A DNA stretch of 64,000 nucleotides, from the NCBI GenBank assembly GCA_018267705.1, contig JAFDXX010000016.1:1-64000 (forward strand). Reading direction: 5' to 3'. Shown in pieces: positions 10,154-18,468 of the stretch. Origin of the DNA: Bacteroidota bacterium (lineage in GTDB: Bacteria; Bacteroidota; Bacteroidia; Chitinophagales; Chitinophagaceae). Numbering within the stretch: position 1 is the stretch's first letter; each line of letters opens with the position of its first letter. Below the pieces are notes generated by a model. It did no database searches. It was given only the letters and a program-made list of their open reading frames with translations, and had not been told where the DNA came from. Position numbers and translations under genes: made by a program.

Positions 10154-10185
10154 CTAAGATAGGGCATTGGCTAATAAACAAAAAA
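10154..10185 (-). promoter_or_regulatory. putative promoter of the thr operon
   Basis: On the minus strand TTTTTTG (10185-10179) is separated by 17 nt from TATCTTAG (10161-10154). This is one base from the Bacteroidota -7 consensus TAnnTTTG. It would start the transcript only a few bases before the leader-peptide ATG at 10143. The remaining stretch 10186-10288 is AT-rich and holds nothing else recognised. Confidence 0.5.
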
Positions 10186-10288
10186 GTTTTTTTTAAAATT
10201 GTATACTAACAAATGTTTGTTTTAATTCAACACTGTTTATTATATTAGTTTATTGTATAATGTAATAAGAGTAGTAATGTGTTGTATT

Positions 10289-10852
10289 TTAAAATTGCCA
10301 ACTTATCCATCCAAGTTTTAATAATGCTTGATAAATAGCACCTATTTGAACACCATGTTGTATGGCATTGTTTGCAAGTAATTCTTTAATAGAATTTTTA
10401 TCTACTAATTCAATAGTTAATTCTTCAAACTCATCAAAACTTTGTTTTTGTGTTTGTATAGCATTGGTAACTAAATAAAAATAGGCTGTTGTACTTTGCA
10501 AAGCAGGGTTAGGGGCAACCGTTAATATTAATTCTATGTTTTTTGATGTGTAGCCTGTCTCTTCTTGCATTTCACGTAATGTGGCCTGCATAGGGTTTTC
10601 ATTCTGTTCAATTAATCCTCCGGGTAACTCATATGTTATTTTATTAATAGGGTAGCGGTATTGTTTTACCAAAACCATTTTTTCATCTTCAGTTATAATA
10701 ATTGCATTACACCAGTTAGGTACTTCAACTGTAAAATAGGAATCAAAAATTCTACCATCGGGTAATTGGCAAACATCAACCTTGGTTTTAAACCAACTTT
10801 GTTCAAATACTGTTTTTGATGATAGCTGTTTCCAATTATAATTTTTATTCAT
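10289..10852 (-). CDS. Nudix hydrolase (ADP-ribose pyrophosphatase-like)
   Basis: This protein hydrolyses a nucleoside diphosphate linked to another moiety; NDP-sugars or ADP-ribose are the likely substrates for this subgroup. A canonical Nudix box spans residues 79-101, with the catalytic core REMQEETG and correct GX5EX7 spacing. The fold surrounding it (QYRYPIN, then ELPGG) is typical of the ADP-ribose pyrophosphatase subfamily. It lies 4 nt downstream of a second 187-residue Nudix gene that is colinear along its length, so the two are tandem paralogues. The substrate is not assignable. Confidence 0.85.
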   Translation of the reverse strand: MNKNYNWKQLSSKTVFEQSWFKTKVDVCQLPDGRIFDSYFTVEVPNWCNAIIITEDEKMVLVKQYRYPINKITYELPGGLIEQNENPMQATLREMQEETGYTSKNIELILTVAPNPALQSTTAYFYLVTNAIQTQKQSFDEFEELTIELVDKNSIKELLANNAIQHGVQIGAIYQALLKLGWISWQF

Positions 10853-10856
10853 ACAA

Positions 10857-11420
10857 TTATTTTACAATAATTCTTCCTAATTTTTGTAATGCAAAAAAAA
10901 TAGTTGAGAGTTGCATGGATTGAATAAACATTTGTTGTTGTACCATTTGCACAAATTCATCTAAGCTTACCAAAAATACTTCTACATCTTCATCTGCATC
11001 TAATTGTTGATTTGGATTAAAAATACCGTCTGTTGCTAAAAACATATGCATTACATTGGTATTAGTTGTTGGGTTAGGAGAAATTTTTCCTAAGTATTCT
11101 ATTTTCTCAAAACTATATCCTGTTTCTTCCAGTAATTCTCTTGCAATGGCATCTTTTAATGTTGCATCTGTTTTATCTACACATCCACCCGGAAGTTCTG
11201 TTGCTACAACATTTAAGCCATGCCTATAAATTTTTTCTAATATTACTTTTCCTTCTTTTGTTATGGCTACAGCAGTTGCATAATCTGGAAAACTATAAAC
11301 ATAAAATGGTTCAATAATTTTGCCATCAGGTCTTATACAAACATCGGCTCTAACATCAGTCCATTTATCTTTTAATAATTGTTTAGATTCTTTTATTTTC
11401 CATTTTAAATCTTTTTCCAT
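10857..11420 (-). CDS. Nudix hydrolase paralogue with a shifted Nudix box
   Basis: This is the tandem paralogue of the neighbouring Nudix gene and has the same length of 187 residues. The catalytic core RELLEETGY (residues 94-102) is intact. The segment between the conserved glycines and this core has one extra residue, so the first glutamate of the GX5EX7 pattern is replaced by alanine, with Asp86 next to it. It may have a changed substrate. Its ATG overlaps the stop of the upstream DinB-like gene by one base, indicating translational coupling. Confidence 0.82.
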   Translation of the reverse strand: MEKDLKWKIKESKQLLKDKWTDVRADVCIRPDGKIIEPFYVYSFPDYATAVAITKEGKVILEKIYRHGLNVVATELPGGCVDKTDATLKDAIARELLEETGYSFEKIEYLGKISPNPTTNTNVMHMFLATDGIFNPNQQLDADEDVEVFLVSLDEFVQMVQQQMFIQSMQLSTIFFALQKLGRIIVK

Positions 11421-11944
11421 TACCAGTTATTTCTTTCTTTAAGTGAAGTAATATGTGCTGTATGATGCATGCCGTGCCAAGCATACATTCCTAATAAAAA
11501 CCAAAGTGTCATTTCTTTTTTTTGTTCGGGATGAAAAACTGTTCTGTTAAAATCTTCTTCAGTTAAATTTTTTATGGTTGCATACCAACGTTGGTGTAAT
11601 GCGTGTAGTAATGTTATTGAGATATTGGTTGGAACTATATTGATATCTGATAATTCTGCCCATTTTTTTTCGTTATAAGGTTTAATAATTGGGTTGTTTT
11701 CTGTTAAACCTAATTTGAAACGAATGTAAGCATTCATGTGGCTGTCTGCTACATGATGTATTAATTGGGTTACTGTCCATCCACCTTCTCTGTATGAAGT
11801 ATTTAATTGATGAGCGTCTAAATTTTGAATAACATTTTCAATATGCTGTGGTAGCGTTTTTATATCAGATAACCATTTCTCTTTTAATTTGGAAGAATAG
11901 GGTTGAGGTTCATATTTCCCAATTGGGTAGCGAATGTCTTCCAT
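11420..11944 (-). CDS. DinB/YfiT-family putative metal-dependent hydrolase
   Basis: This is a four-helix DinB-superfamily protein of the YfiT type. Family members use three histidines to bind a divalent metal and act as thiol S-transferases or hydrolases. Candidate ligands are in HHVADSH (residues 63-69) and in the C-terminal HGMHHTAH (157-164). At 174 residues it has the expected length. It is the first gene of a short unit with the two Nudix genes, which suggests a shared detoxification or nucleotide-cleaning role, though the substrate is unknown. Confidence 0.78.
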   Translation of the reverse strand: MEDIRYPIGKYEPQPYSSKLKEKWLSDIKTLPQHIENVIQNLDAHQLNTSYREGGWTVTQLIHHVADSHMNAYIRFKLGLTENNPIIKPYNEKKWAELSDINIVPTNISITLLHALHQRWYATIKNLTEEDFNRTVFHPEQKKEMTLWFLLGMYAWHGMHHTAHITSLKERNNW

Positions 11945-11966
11945 ATATTATAAATTAAAAATATTA

Positions 11967-12728
11967 TTATTCTTCTCTAATTGAATGGCCGGTTAAGCTT
12001 ATGAATACATCTTCTAGATTAGCTTTTTTAACTTCTTTTGGTCTTTCAAAACCTGAAGCAACCAAATCATCAATTAATTTATCGGGGCTTGCAATAGCAA
12101 TAATTTGCCCGCTATCTACAATGGCTACTCTATCACATAAAATTTCGGCTTCATCCATGTAATGGGTGGTTATAATTATGGTAGTACCTTGTTTGCGAAT
12201 ATCTTTAATAAGTTCCCATAAACTTCTTCTTGCTTGAGGGTCTAAACCGGTTGTAGGTTCATCTAAAAAAATAATTTTAGGTTTATTGATTAAGGTGGTG
12301 GCAATTGAAAAACGTTGTTTTTGCCCGCCACTTAATTCTTTAAATTTTGCTTTTGCTTTATCTTTTAAATTTACTTTATCTAATAATTCAAAAGCATTGA
12401 TAGGTTGATTATATAAACCTGCAAATAAGTTTATCAATTCTACCAAAGTTAAACCCGGATAAAAACCACTTGTTTGTAATTGAACGCCAATGATTTGTTT
12501 AATATGGTTGGGATGTGTATCTAAATTATAACCATCAACAATTATTTCTCCGCTTGTTTTTGTTCTAAGTGTTTCAATAATTTCTAAGGTAGAAGATTTA
12601 CCTGCACCATTAGGACCTAATAATCCGAAAATTTCACCTTCCAATACTTCAAACGAAATACCTTTTACTGCTTCAAAATTTCCATATTGTTTTTTTAAAT
12701 TCTTTACCGATATGATTGAATTGTTCAT
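11967..12728 (-). CDS. ABC transporter ATP-binding protein (CcmA/DrrA type)
   Basis: This is a cytoplasmic ATPase subunit of an ABC-2 type exporter. Walker A is GPNGAGKSS at residues 38-46, the signature LSGGQKQRF lies near residue 135, and Walker B is IIFLDEPTTGLD near residue 155. The tail LEDVFISLTGHSIREE is typical of DrrA-like subunits. No permease gene lies next to it, so its membrane partner must be encoded elsewhere unless the two-helix protein 2 nt upstream fills that role, which is unlikely from its size. Confidence 0.9.
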   Translation of the reverse strand: MNNSIISVKNLKKQYGNFEAVKGISFEVLEGEIFGLLGPNGAGKSSTLEIIETLRTKTSGEIIVDGYNLDTHPNHIKQIIGVQLQTSGFYPGLTLVELINLFAGLYNQPINAFELLDKVNLKDKAKAKFKELSGGQKQRFSIATTLINKPKIIFLDEPTTGLDPQARRSLWELIKDIRKQGTTIIITTHYMDEAEILCDRVAIVDSGQIIAIASPDKLIDDLVASGFERPKEVKKANLEDVFISLTGHSIREE

Positions 12729-12730
12729 AT

Positions 12731-13222
12731 TTAAAAATTTACTATTAATCCTGCTTGTTTGTTGCCAACGCCAATGCCTACTTGCGTTTTAGCATATTTG
12801 TAATTAAATAAACTAACTGCCTTTATTAAATTTACTTGCCCCTGTAAAATTAAATAACCTCCTGTAGCCGTGCAAGCTAAACCACCTCCTAATATTATCC
12901 ATCCGGCGGTTTTATCTCCGTTTTTTGAGGTTGCCATAATTACACCGGTAGTGGTGGCTAAGGTTCCTAATGTTGTAAGAACATTTCCCCATATTTTATT
13001 ACTTTGATGTTTGTTGTATAATGCAATTATATCTTTATTTAATGTTCTATAAAAAAGGTATTGAAATTCTTTGCTTCCTTTATACAAAGTATCGTTATAA
13101 TAAATTGAATTGGGTTTTTGAGTTGGAACGAATGACATTTGCTGGGGGTCTAATCTTTGTTGTGCTTTAGCTCCAATGCTTATAATAAAAACTACAATCA
13201 GTATGCTTAGTATATGTTTCAT
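12731..13222 (-). CDS. hypothetical exported membrane protein
   Basis: I do not recognise this 163-residue protein. It has a signal peptide (MKHILSILIVVFIISIGAKAQ), a polar region of about 65 residues, then two hydrophobic segments at about residues 84-100 and 108-127 rich in Gly, Thr and Ala. It ends in phenylalanine, as many Bacteroidota envelope proteins do. It is 2 nt from the ABC ATPase gene and 4 nt after fbp, so it is probably co-transcribed with both. Confidence 0.7.
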   Translation of the reverse strand: MKHILSILIVVFIISIGAKAQQRLDPQQMSFVPTQKPNSIYYNDTLYKGSKEFQYLFYRTLNKDIIALYNKHQSNKIWGNVLTTLGTLATTTGVIMATSKNGDKTAGWIILGGGLACTATGGYLILQGQVNLIKAVSLFNYKYAKTQVGIGVGNKQAGLIVNF

Positions 13223-13226
13223 TCTG

Positions 13227-14240
13227 TTATGCTTGTTTCAAATATTCTTCTAATTCATTCATCATATTTATGCTTCCAATAAATAATGGAGAGCGTTGGT
13301 GTAATTCGGTTGGAACAATATCTAAAATTCTTTGTTTGCCGTTTGTGGCTTTTCCGCCTGCAATTTCGGTTATAAAAGCAAACGGATTACATTCATATTG
13401 TAATCTTAGTTTTCCTTTTGGTTTGTCAATGGTTCCGGGATACATAAAAATTCCGCCTTTTAATAAATTACGATGTACATCTGCAACCATACTACCAATA
13501 TAACGTTGTGTGTAAGGGCCTCCGTTGGTTTTATCTTTTTTCTGGCAGGTATTAATATATTGCTGAACACTTTTTTCATATTGAAAAAAATTGCCATGGT
13601 TAACAGAATAAATTTTTCCTGAAGGAGGACATTTGATATTAGGATGACTTAAACTAAATTCACCAATACTAGGATCTAATGTAAAACCATTCACGCCACG
13701 TTTGGTTGCATATACTAACATGGTAGATGAACCATATACAATATAACCTGCTGCTACTTGCCTGTTGCCTGCTTGCAAAAAATCGGCTGCTGTACAAGGT
13801 TTGCCTATTTCACTTACACGGCGATATACACCAAATATAGTACCTATAGAAACGTTTACATCAATATTGCCACTTCCATCTAATGGGTCAAATAAAACAA
13901 CGTATTTACTGTTGTTGCTTACTTCATCATCAAATACAACAACATCATCTAATTCTTCACTACCAATACCTGCACAACTAATACCATGTTTTAGTACGCC
14001 CATAAATTGGTTGTTGGCATATATGTCTAATTTTTTTACATCTTCACCTTGCACATTTACTGCACCTGCATCGCCTAAAATATCTACCAAGCCTGCTTTG
14101 TTTACTTCAACATTTACGCGTTTGGCAGCTAAGCCAATATCGCGTAATAAACTACTTAACTCACCGGTGGCGGTAGGAAATGCACGTAATTGTTGTAAGG
14201 TAAATTCATCGAGGGTTAAAATAGTTCTATTCACTATCAT
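13227..14240 (-). CDS. fbp: fructose-1,6-bisphosphatase, class I
   Basis: This enzyme removes the 1-phosphate of fructose 1,6-bisphosphate, the committed step of gluconeogenesis. The metal-binding motif [20 protein letters not shown] lies near residue 118, and the sugar-phosphate region [15 protein letters not shown] near residue 285. The length of 337 residues is standard for class I. It is the first gene of a unit followed by a small exported protein and an ABC ATPase, neither of which has an obvious link to gluconeogenesis. Confidence 0.96.
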   Translation of the reverse strand: MIVNRTILTLDEFTLQQLRAFPTATGELSSLLRDIGLAAKRVNVEVNKAGLVDILGDAGAVNVQGEDVKKLDIYANNQFMGVLKHGISCAGIGSEELDDVVVFDDEVSNNSKYVVLFDPLDGSGNIDVNVSIGTIFGVYRRVSEIGKPCTAADFLQAGNRQVAAGYIVYGSSTMLVYATKRGVNGFTLDPSIGEFSLSHPNIKCPPSGKIYSVNHGNFFQYEKSVQQYINTCQKKDKTNGGPYTQRYIGSMVADVHRNLLKGGIFMYPGTIDKPKGKLRLQYECNPFAFITEIAGGKATNGKQRILDIVPTELHQRSPLFIGSINMMNELEEYLKQA

Positions 14241-14421
14241 AATAACAATCGTTTATGGTAAAGATAAGGTGCTAATGTAAATAAGTAATTTTTTATGTAA
14301 TACGCAACTTGTATTCATCTTCAAAAAAATAAATTTTAATTATCTCTGATTGATATCCCTATTTTGAGGGGTTGTATAAGTAGTAAAAGGATAACAATTT
14401 TGTTCTGTAAATTTTTATTGT

Positions 14422-14694
14422 ATGAAAGCATTATTAACGTTAAAACAAAACATTGCCATAATTGGTGGAGCATTAGTTTTATTGAGTTTTACTGTACTGA
14501 ATTCTAATAGAGCCACAATGTTTGGTAAGGCTTTTAATGAAAACAAAGATTTTACTTGTTGTAAAAAAGGGCAATTGTATGTGCATCATTATTATCAGCA
14601 AAAGTTTTTTTGGATAACTACTAATGCAGGATATATTGATGAGCCAATTGGAAAACTTGATGAAAGTGGATGTAATATTGAATGTGCCGATTAA
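14422..14694 (+). CDS. small exported protein with four cysteines, unknown function
   Basis: I do not recognise this 90-residue protein. Residues 10-28 form a hydrophobic signal-like segment (IAIIGGALVLLSFTVLN). The mature part carries a Cys-Cys pair (CCKKG) and two further cysteines at the C-terminus (SGCNIEC), which could form two disulfides outside the cytoplasm. It stands alone, divergent from fbp and ending one base before the convergent cutC gene. No terminator separates it from cutC. Confidence 0.65.
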   Translation: MKALLTLKQNIAIIGGALVLLSFTVLNSNRATMFGKAFNENKDFTCCKKGQLYVHHYYQQKFFWITTNAGYIDEPIGKLDESGCNIECAD

Positions 14695-14695
14695 G

Positions 14696-15355
14696 TTATA
14701 GAAGTATTTTTATTTTTTGTATTTCTTTAGCATCGGCTAATTCATTGGCAGATATAGCTGCTGAATGAAATTCTTTAGCTTTTGTACTTTTTTTAAGTTC
14801 TGCAATATTGTTGCTTCTGATACCACCACCGGCAAGAATGATTATTCTTTTTTTTGCTTGTGTAACAAGTTGTTTAATTATGGCTTTGCCTTGAATGGCA
14901 GTTGCTGCTTTTCCGCTGGTTAATATTCTTTTGCAACCACAATTAATGATATCTTCTAACGCCTCTATTTGATTAGAGGTATCATCAAATGCTCGGTGAA
15001 AAGTAACTTGCATTGGGTTTGCAAGTGTTACTAATTGTTTTGTTCTTTCAACATCAACCGTATTATTTTTTTTTAATAAGCCTAATACTACTCCTTCAAA
15101 ACCTAATTGTTTTGCAATAAGAATATCTTGTTTCATTATTTCAAACTCTGTATTGCTGTAAACAAAATTTCCACTGCGTGGACGTATCATTACATAAACG
15201 GGGATATTGATTTTTTCTTTAATAACTTTCATCAATCCGTAAGATGGTGTAATGCCACCACTTAAATAATTCATACAAAGTTCTAACCTATCTGCACCTG
15301 CTTTTATAGCTATTTCGGCTGAATGATAATTGAATACTGCAATTTCTAAAAGCAT
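14696..15355 (-). CDS. cutC: CutC-family protein
   Basis: This is a TIM-barrel protein of the CutC family, historically linked to copper homeostasis although the biochemical activity is uncertain. The N-terminus LLEIAVFNYHSAEIAIKAGA and the motifs GGITPSYG, MIRPRSGNF, FHRAFD and ILTSGK are diagnostic. At 219 residues it is slightly short of the usual 240. Its ATG overlaps the preceding glycosylasparaginase stop by one base, so the two genes are translationally coupled. Confidence 0.92.
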   Translation of the reverse strand: MLLEIAVFNYHSAEIAIKAGADRLELCMNYLSGGITPSYGLMKVIKEKINIPVYVMIRPRSGNFVYSNTEFEIMKQDILIAKQLGFEGVVLGLLKKNNTVDVERTKQLVTLANPMQVTFHRAFDDTSNQIEALEDIINCGCKRILTSGKAATAIQGKAIIKQLVTQAKKRIIILAGGGIRSNNIAELKKSTKAKEFHSAAISANELADAKEIQKIKILL

Positions 15356-16374
15356 TATAAAATGTATTTGCTGTTTGTTAATTTATTATAATCATCTGCA
15401 TAACAAACAGAATAATTAAAACCTTTTTGTAATGCATAAGCACCTACTTGTCCATTTTTATTTAATGCAATAAAGCAAACCTGAATTTGTTTACATTTTT
15501 CAATACCTTTTGCTTTAATAACTCTTTCAATAGTTTTTTTACATGCTTCTTCGGGAGATAAACCTTGCCTCATTAATTCTACAACTGTATGAGAGCCTGC
15601 AATTCTAATAACATCTTCACCTTGCCCTGTTGCAACGGCTGCACCAACTTCATTATCTACAAATAAACCTGCACCAATAATAGGACTATCCCCAACTCTT
15701 CCACGCATTTTAAAACCTTGCCCACTTGTAGTGCAACTGCCACTTAAATTTCCTTTGTTGTCTAATGCAAGCATGCCAATAGTGTCATGATTCCATTCGC
15801 CACTTTCTAATTTTGCAGGTGCAAAGGGTCCATGCCCACTTTCTGATCTTTCAATATTTATAACAGGTTTATATTCACTTTTCTTTAACCAGTTTTCATA
15901 AGCTTTTTGTGCATCGGTACTTAGTTTCTGTTCTTCTAAAGTAAAGCCTTCTGCTACTGCAAATTGTTGTGCTCCGCTACCTACCAACATAACATGCGGT
16001 GTTTTTTCCATTACTCGTCTTGCTACAGAAATAGGATGTTTGATGCGTTCTAAAAAAGCTACACTTCCGCAATTATAATTCTCATCCATAATACTGGCAT
16101 CAAGTGTTACAATGCCTTCTCTATCTGGATTTGCACCTAAACCAACACAGCAGTTAATTGAGTTTTCGGTTGCCATTACACCTTGTTCAACCGCATCTAA
16201 AGCTCTGCCATTATTTTTTAAAACTTGCCATGCTGCTTTATTGGCTGCAATGCCGGCATCCCAAGTAGAAATAACAATTGGTTTTTTTATTGTATTGGGT
16301 ATTAAGTTATTTTGCTTAATAGATAAGCTGGCAACACTTAATGAGCTGAGTTGCAAAAATTTTCTTCGTTGCAT
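15355..16374 (-). CDS. glycosylasparaginase (N4-(beta-N-acetylglucosaminyl)-L-asparaginase), Tat-exported
   Basis: This Ntn-hydrolase cleaves the GlcNAc-asparagine link of degraded N-glycoproteins; the family matures by self-cleavage before a nucleophilic threonine. That threonine is Thr198 in NHDTIGMLALD, followed by GSCTTSGQGFKMRGRVGDSPI, the typical substrate loop. The N-terminus QRRKFLQLSS fits a twin-arginine signal, so the enzyme is probably periplasmic. At 339 residues it has the family length. A sugar kinase of the N-acetylhexosamine type is divergently transcribed next to it, which supports a glycan-salvage role rather than isoaspartyl peptidase. Confidence 0.86.
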   Translation of the reverse strand: MQRRKFLQLSSLSVASLSIKQNNLIPNTIKKPIVISTWDAGIAANKAAWQVLKNNGRALDAVEQGVMATENSINCCVGLGANPDREGIVTLDASIMDENYNCGSVAFLERIKHPISVARRVMEKTPHVMLVGSGAQQFAVAEGFTLEEQKLSTDAQKAYENWLKKSEYKPVINIERSESGHGPFAPAKLESGEWNHDTIGMLALDNKGNLSGSCTTSGQGFKMRGRVGDSPIIGAGLFVDNEVGAAVATGQGEDVIRIAGSHTVVELMRQGLSPEEACKKTIERVIKAKGIEKCKQIQVCFIALNKNGQVGAYALQKGFNYSVCYADDYNKLTNSKYIL

Positions 16375-16427
16375 AGTTTTAAAATAAAAATTAAAAGTAG
16401 CAATAAACTTTAATGTATTTTGCTTTT

Positions 16428-17456
16428 ATGAAAGAACATTTGTTTAAAAAAATTTGTGCTGAGTATAATTGGAATGATAATACTTGTTATGAACCACTTG
16501 GCAGCGGATTAATAAATAGTACATGGAAAGTTACAACCGAAAATAATATTTATGTGTTGCAAGCAATAAATCACCATGTGTTTAAAAATCCTGAATATAT
16601 TGATGAGAATATAAAATTAGTAACTGATTTTCTTTCCAAAAAAAATCCTGAATATCTTTTCCCTACCTTGCTAAAAACAAATACGGGAAATAGTTTTATT
16701 AAGTTGGAAGGTGAATGGTTTAGAGTTCTTTCATTTATTAAAAACACGCAAACTTTTACTACGGTTAATAATGAATTGCAAGCTTTTGAAGCAGCTAAAC
16801 AGTTTGGAAATTTTACTGCTTTATTGAATGAATTGAATTGTAATGCATTGCATATTGTATTGCCCGATTTTCATAATTTAAGTTTACGTTATGAACAATT
16901 TAATGATGCGTTGAAAACCGGAAATAATATTAGAATAATTGAATGTAAAGATGCTATTGCTTTTCTTCAATCTCAAAAAAATATTGTTGAAGAATGGAGG
17001 AAGTTTATTACTCATAAAGAGGCAGAGCAAAGAGTAACACATCACGATACAAAAATTTCAAATGTATTATTTAATGAATGTAATGAAGGTGCTTGCGTAA
17101 TTGATTTAGATACTATTATGCCCGGCTATTTTATTAGTGATGTAGGGGATATGTTTAGAACTTATATATCTCCTGTTAGTGAAGAGGAAACAGATTTTAA
17201 TAAAATTACTATTCGCAAAAATATTATTACTGCTATTTATAACGGTTATATGCAACCCATGAAAAATTTATTATCGGTATTTGAACAAGATCATTTTTAT
17301 TTTTCAGGAGAATTTATGATTTATATGCAGGCATTACGTTTTTTAACCGATTATTTGAATAATGATATTTATTATGGTTGCAAATACGAAAAGCATAATT
17401 ATAACAGAGCTATTAATCAAATTACATTGCTGCAACAGTTTCAGCAGACTGTTTAA
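16428..17456 (+). CDS. APH-fold phosphotransferase, N-acetylhexosamine 1-kinase-like
   Basis: This kinase belongs to the aminoglycoside-phosphotransferase fold. The catalytic loop is HHDTKISNVLF near residue 205 and the metal-binding motif VIDLDTIMPG near residue 225, a combination seen in NahK-type kinases that phosphorylate GlcNAc or GalNAc at C1. I prefer the ATG at 16428 to an in-frame ATG at 16413, because a -7-like TATTTTG lies between them. The divergent neighbour encodes a glycosylasparaginase that would release GlcNAc. Other sugar or amino-alcohol substrates are possible. Confidence 0.75.
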   Translation: MKEHLFKKICAEYNWNDNTCYEPLGSGLINSTWKVTTENNIYVLQAINHHVFKNPEYIDENIKLVTDFLSKKNPEYLFPTLLKTNTGNSFIKLEGEWFRVLSFIKNTQTFTTVNNELQAFEAAKQFGNFTALLNELNCNALHIVLPDFHNLSLRYEQFNDALKTGNNIRIIECKDAIAFLQSQKNIVEEWRKFITHKEAEQRVTHHDTKISNVLFNECNEGACVIDLDTIMPGYFISDVGDMFRTYISPVSEEETDFNKITIRKNIITAIYNGYMQPMKNLLSVFEQDHFYFSGEFMIYMQALRFLTDYLNNDIYYGCKYEKHNYNRAINQITLLQQFQQTV

Positions 17457-17595
17457 TAAAAAATGGGTGTAATTTAAGAAGCTGAATTTGCGATTTGAAT
17501 TTCATATTATTATTTTAAAATATAAGAGAGAGAACGTTGAAGTATATTAGAATTACATTTTAGTTACAACATTAATAAAGAGAGTTTTATAGCTA

Positions 17596-18393
17596 TTATT
17601 CTTCTTGCAATTGCTTTCTTAATTCATTAAAATAATCAGCAGTTTTTAATAAACGGCTTCCATACCAACTAAACATTTCTCCATCAACTAATAAAAATTT
17701 TATTTTAAAATTGTTTAATTGCACTTTTATTTCGTCAATATGTTTTTGTTTAAAAGGGTAGGGCTCCGTTGATAATAAAACCAATTCACATTCTTTTTCT
17801 ACTAATTCTTTTAAAGTAATAATGGGATAACGTTTTTTGTTTTCATATATGTTTATTAATCCGCAATATTGCAGCATGTTATTAATAAAAGTATCTTCTC
17901 CAATAGTCATATAAGGTTCACGCCAAATAAGGTAGCAAGTTTTATATTGTTTATTATAAGTACTAAGTTGTAAAAATTTATTATGAATATTATTTGCTAA
18001 ACTTATTGCTTCTTGTTTTTTATTAACTATTTCACCAATACTTTTAATCATTGTTATTGCATCGTTTAAATTATTAACATCACTTATCCAAATAGGACAA
18101 AATACTTGCAGAGCTTCAATTTGTTCTTTTATATTTTCTTCTTTATTAGCAATAATTAAATCGGGTTGCAGGTCTTTTATTTTTTGAATATTTATATTTT
18201 TTGTTCCACCAATTTTTGTTTTTTGTTGAAGCCAATTTTGCGGATGCACACAAAATTTTGTAATGCCAATTACTTCTTCATTTAAGCCCAAATCAAATAA
18301 TAGCTCAGTTTGCGAGGGTACCAACGATATAATTCTTTTAGGAGTTGTTGGCAGTATAATTTCTTGATTTAATTGATCAATATAAACCGGCAT
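17596..18393 (-). CDS. BtuF-like substrate-binding protein without signal peptide
   Basis: This is a helical-backbone metal-receptor protein of the BtuF/FecB type, whose relatives bind cobalamin or iron-chelates for ABC import. The opening region PKRIISLVPSQTELLFDLGL and the segment IKDLQPDLIIANKEEN are typical. No signal peptide or lipobox is present at the chosen start, and no upstream start would add one, so it is either cytoplasmic or uses an unusual route. No permease or ATPase gene is nearby. The region 17457-17595 downstream holds an AT-rich palindrome (TATTTTAAAATA) but no convincing terminator. Confidence 0.75.
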   Translation of the reverse strand: MPVYIDQLNQEIILPTTPKRIISLVPSQTELLFDLGLNEEVIGITKFCVHPQNWLQQKTKIGGTKNINIQKIKDLQPDLIIANKEENIKEQIEALQVFCPIWISDVNNLNDAITMIKSIGEIVNKKQEAISLANNIHNKFLQLSTYNKQYKTCYLIWREPYMTIGEDTFINNMLQYCGLINIYENKKRYPIITLKELVEKECELVLLSTEPYPFKQKHIDEIKVQLNNFKIKFLLVDGEMFSWYGSRLLKTADYFNELRKQLQEE

Positions 18394-18407
18394 AATAAGT
18401 TGTTTTG

Positions 18408-18415
18408 CAAAATTA
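18408..18415 (-). promoter_or_regulatory. -7 promoter element for the BtuF-like gene
   Basis: TAATTTTG on the minus strand matches the Bacteroidota -7 consensus TAnnTTTG and lies 14 nt before the start codon at 18393. No TTG at the -33 distance was found. Confidence 0.45.
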
Positions 18416-18439
18416 TATTTATAAACGTTGTAACTAAAC

Positions 18440-18447
18440 TACATTTG
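18440..18447 (+). promoter_or_regulatory. -7 promoter element for the CvfB-like gene
   Basis: TACATTTG matches TAnnTTTG exactly and lies 21 nt before the ATG at 18469. No TTG at the usual spacing was found upstream. It is divergent from the element of the BtuF-like gene. Confidence 0.45.
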
Positions 18448-18468
18448 ATAAAGTTTATTGAATAGATA

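Noticed and set aside
16413..16427. In-frame ATG at 16413 as the start of the kinase-like gene.
   Set aside because: It would place a -7-like TATTTTG inside the coding region, and the added residues MYFAF are unlike the family start; the ATG at 16428 is preferred.
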